Assembly (NCBI RefSeq): GCF_008831285.2
Contig: NC_045147.1
Coordinates: 10,783,427-10,847,426, forward strand
DNA: 64,000 nucleotides
Reading direction: 5' to 3'
From: Nymphaea colorata
Lineage: Eukaryota > Streptophyta > Magnoliopsida > Nymphaeales > Nymphaeaceae
The position numbers were made by a program, and so were the translations under genes. Positions 61,030-64,000 of the stretch are shown here, piece by piece (within the stretch, counting starts at the first letter, position 1; each line of letters opens with the position of its first letter). Below the pieces are notes generated by a model. The model saw nothing but the letters and a program-made list of their open reading frames with translations. It made no database searches and had not been told where the DNA came from.

Positions 61030-61122
61030 TATTTATAGAAGAAGTGGGTAGCTGTTCACTTCTTCCCGGAAGAAGCGATCGTGAGACGGCCGATAATATG
61101 CAGGTTTGAAGGATGGAATGTG
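61030..61122 (-). promoter_or_regulatory. Conserved promoter of Prx-6
   Basis: TATAAATA (61030-61037) lies about 100 bp upstream of the start codon, with a CACGCCCCCATTTG box just downstream. CACATTCCATCCTTCAAAC at 61104-61122 is identical to the Prx-5 promoter, and CATTGACCTTCATCTTCAAC lies further upstream near 61199-61218. Confidence 0.65.
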
Positions 61123-61259
61123 AAAGGCATATTTCAAAGTGTGGGCATTACTCGCTTTCTCAAGTCCTGCAATGCGCTTTGAATAGGTCGACGTGCCCCA
61201 GTTGAAGATGAAGGTCAATGCGCCGATGTACAACCACTACACATGGACACGGTCTTCGC

Positions 61260-62275
61260 AAATTAAGTTCTTAGTTTTAAACATCTTCTCCAAATTAATC
61301 ACCGGTATTATTTTGGCGACACATAAAGAGTCTTGATGACTAATTTGGTCATCCGATAAAGGAGGAAAAATGAAAAGTCAGGCCAGCTTTGGCCTTCCCC
61401 CATAAGAGGCGAGCACACGTGCAAGTTTAACTTGAATATGGGATTGAGCTATAAATCGAGTCCAAATTGGCTTTTGGTTTTGAACCATTTTGAATGTGGC
61501 TCTGAATGTAGAAAGAAGAGAAATTCAAACGGACATACTGGGAGCTGCTCGAAGATACTGGAGTTTAATCTAGCAAGATAGAATTCGACGGACGCTGCTG
61601 ATTCATCCATGGACGTGCGCTGCCTGAGAACAAAGCCTATAGGTAACACCTATGAGTAACTAAATAAGGCACGCAAACACCGGGATCCCATGTGTTTGGT
61701 TTTAAGAAAAATACCGTTTTACCAAGAAGTGATAGACTCGAAAGGAATATTTATGCATAGGAAATTTAGATCCTAACTCCTACCATTAATCCTGGTTTTA
61801 TTATTTCTTAGGAGACCGACATCTTCATTAAGAATGTATTCGTTATTGAACAAACGGGGGGAAAACACAAACACAAAGTCGTTCTAATTTGTCCCAATTA
61901 CCAACATCTAATTCCCCAATGTATATCATGCCATAATCATAATTATCAGAAAGGCAGGCATTCTTGATCAAAGTTGAGTTCTGTATTAAACATTTTAAAA
62001 AAGACTTAATAAATCCTCAACATCGTTTAAGCATTTATTAGAGAATTTTACATTTTGCCGTTTTCCTAACCGATATGGTAAGCAAATAATCTTAACAGAA
62101 ACCATTTCTAACGTGAAAGAAAAGAAGCAAACAAACAGTTCGAAACAACAATCACTCTCTCACAACATATGAACGCTTTCAACCGGCCGCCTCTCCCTCG
62201 TGGGATTTTCACCTTCTTAGTCGTTGTGTGCCATGGGCTAAGGATGAAGAAAGTATCTACCACTGGTTTGGTTTT
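61260..62275. other. Intergenic DNA right of Prx-6
   Basis: 61260-61400 resembles the region downstream of Prx-5. The rest is AT-rich with no gene or repeat recognised. Confidence 0.5.
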
Positions 62276-62770
62276 GAGTTTGTAAGGAAGGAAGTGAAAT
62301 GTTTGTGTCATCATAGTTTTCAAACATGGTTTTATGCACGGGCCTGTGCACATTCACTATGCATAGGTTCCTGTGCATGCCACATATCCATAAAAGTAGA
62401 CCAAAAGCTCAATGCAAATGAACGAGAGGTACAGTTGTTGAGTTTGTAAGGAATATAGTGTAGTGTTTGTGTCGTTGTAATTTTCAAACATGGTTTTATG
62501 CACGGGCCTCTGCACATTCGCATTACGCATAGGTTTTTGTGCATGCCACGCATCCATAAAAGTAGATCAAAAGCTCAATGCAAATGAACCAGAGGTACAG
62601 TTGTTGAGTTTGTAAGGAAGGAAGTGCAGTGTTTGTGTCATAGTATTTTTCAATTATGGTTTTATGCATGAGCCTGTGCACATTTGCATTATGCATAGGT
62701 TCCTGTGCATGCCACGCATCCATAAAAATAGACCAAAAGCTAAGGAGAGGTACATTTGACATGCTTAAAA
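62276..62770 (+). repeat. Three tandem ~165-bp repeats
   Basis: Copies start at 62276, 62440 and 62606 (each GAGTTTGTAAGGA). Each carries CATGGTTTTATGCACGGGCC-like and GCATAGGTTCCTGTGCATGC-like segments, the latter partly palindromic. The open frames across the array on the minus strand repeat with the unit and look noncoding. A single inverted copy lies at 36400-36595. Confidence 0.9.
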
Positions 62771-63586
62771 CGCTGTGTTCGTAACTCCTTTTCCCATAGT
62801 TTCTCCTCTTTAGTTTGCTCATGGCCTTCTATTCTATTTGGTCCACCTTACATCAAATGCTCTAGGACTTGCGTCTCCTTTGGTGCCCTTGGCTGAGTTT
62901 CCTTTTTTGTCAGATTTGAACTACCTTAATCACATCTATTTTCACTGGACACGTTGTGATTTCCCTCTTCTATTACATTCTCTCAGGTCAGACATTTTAA
63001 CTGTTGTCAAGGCCTTTGACAAAGATGTCTTTATTTGATGTGACACTCTTTATTCTCCGTGTTAATTTGTAACCTTTATGCATCCATTGGATTCTCTCTC
63101 TCTCTCTTTCTCTCACTACACTTGGTAAAAAGTAGCTTTATATAAAACCATAACTTATGTTCTGACGTAACATTGCTAGCATTAAAAAAGAAGTCAAAAT
63201 TTCGTAAAGTGGACTTGTTCTAGAAAGTAAAAAATTAACCGCGTTAACGGTTCAGATACAACAGTGAAGATGGGATCACGGTGTTCGCTCATGATCGCTT
63301 TAGGAAAACTACTACGAAGTCTTGGATCATTATCAGGCACTCGTATTTGAATCAGTCATTTATTTTACAACAAGTAGATTCGCGCGTTCCCCTGTGACGT
63401 TCTTTTTATTTTCGACGAGGTCCTTCCCACAAACTTTTCAAGCCTGGAAGACCTTGAACATGCCATGCCTTTTCACAAAAACGCGGTGCTTAGATTAGTT
63501 TTGACATGGTTTGCTTCCACAAAATAATCCAACAGCACATTTTGGTATAATTGGAAAGAAAACCTGTTGGTTTCCGCAGTGGTTTG

Positions 63587-63652
<66 letters not shown>

Positions 63653-64000
63653 AAGAGAAAGAGAAAATATAGTCAATCATTTGTTATGCAAAGTCATTCA
63701 GCTCACTCATGAAGGCCTTCAATCCATCTTTATAGATGTTAGAAAGAAAAACAATGATAAAAGATGTATTAACTAGAGGTTGAAAATACTCATGACCCTT
63801 TTTTTTTTAATTTTTCTCTCAGATGAATAGAACAGCCTCACGAGTGAGCTAATGCTAAAGTCACACTTCGGTTTTCAATAAATACCAAATCAAAATCGGC
63901 TTTGAGTATCAGATGACATACAAGTCCAAATGAGTATCAGATGACATCGATATCTGTTGGCAATCAAAGACTCCGATTCTTTGAAATCTATGGGATATAT
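62771..64000. other. Right-end intergenic DNA
   Basis: 63140-63425 matches 53340-53560, so this is another copy of the unit boundary left of Prx-5. A short direct repeat (GAGTATCAGATGACAT) occurs near 63905 and 63933. No gene is supported. Confidence 0.55.
63591..63655. repeat. Compound (TA)n(GA)n microsatellite
   Basis: Forty bases of TA repeats are followed by about 25 bases of GA repeats, the same architecture as at 25287 and 31452. Confidence 0.95.

Noticed and set aside
62108-62822. Several 66-99 codon frames on the minus strand
   Set aside because: They repeat with the 165-bp tandem unit, contain no known domain and have no start context shared beyond the repeat.

Overview
This window is nuclear DNA from a flowering plant. 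It contains spliced genes with GT-AG introns, TATA boxes, Ty1-copia retrotransposons primed from initiator tRNA-Met, hAT and CACTA miniature elements, and (TA)n microsatellites. I cannot name the species. No tRNA, rRNA, organellar, bacterial or CRISPR feature was seen.

The host content is a cluster of six class III (secretory, haem) peroxidase genes. Five lie on the minus strand: Prx-1 8749-9997, Prx-2 13439-14609, Prx-3 25638-26896, Prx-4 31675-32927 and Prx-6 59773-60930. One lies on the plus strand: Prx-5 56643-57792. Each encodes 337-343 residues and has a single phase-0 intron at the same place, directly after the distal-histidine motif HFHDCFVR. All six keep the catalytic and disulfide residues and look functional. 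Prx-1, -3 and -4 are nearly identical and sit in duplicated blocks several kilobases long. Prx-5 and Prx-6 form a second close pair that converges tail to tail. Prx-2 is more diverged. A recurrent promoter core (TATAAATA next to a CCCATTTG-type box) precedes the genes. It also occurs twice without a gene, at 11023-11058 and 34101-34141, which suggests that peroxidase copies have been lost from the array.

Between the genes lies a thick layer of transposons. From left to right these are: a reverse-transcriptase scrap at the left edge; copia element A (730-6122); copia element B (16449-22536, ATATA target duplication, integrase lost, long repetitive leader); and a nested complex at 36.6-52.1 kb. 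In that complex, element C (37079-42534) sits inside the gag of element D, and the gene-less LTR element F (45514-51228) sits inside the pol of element E. Every pol reading frame is broken by stops, frameshifts or deletions.

Smaller elements include hAT-type miniature elements with 8-bp duplications (52443-53279, 58415-58601), CACTA-type elements (23461-23860, 30308-30763), a GC-ended foldback-like element (29889-30243) and several minisatellites. The most notable minisatellite is a 12 x 27 bp array inside F.

Nothing here amounts to a wholly new molecular system. The most interesting signals are the composite, partly emptied history of the peroxidase duplication blocks, two extra cysteines in Prx-5, and the long tandem-repeat leaders or tails carried by three different LTR elements.
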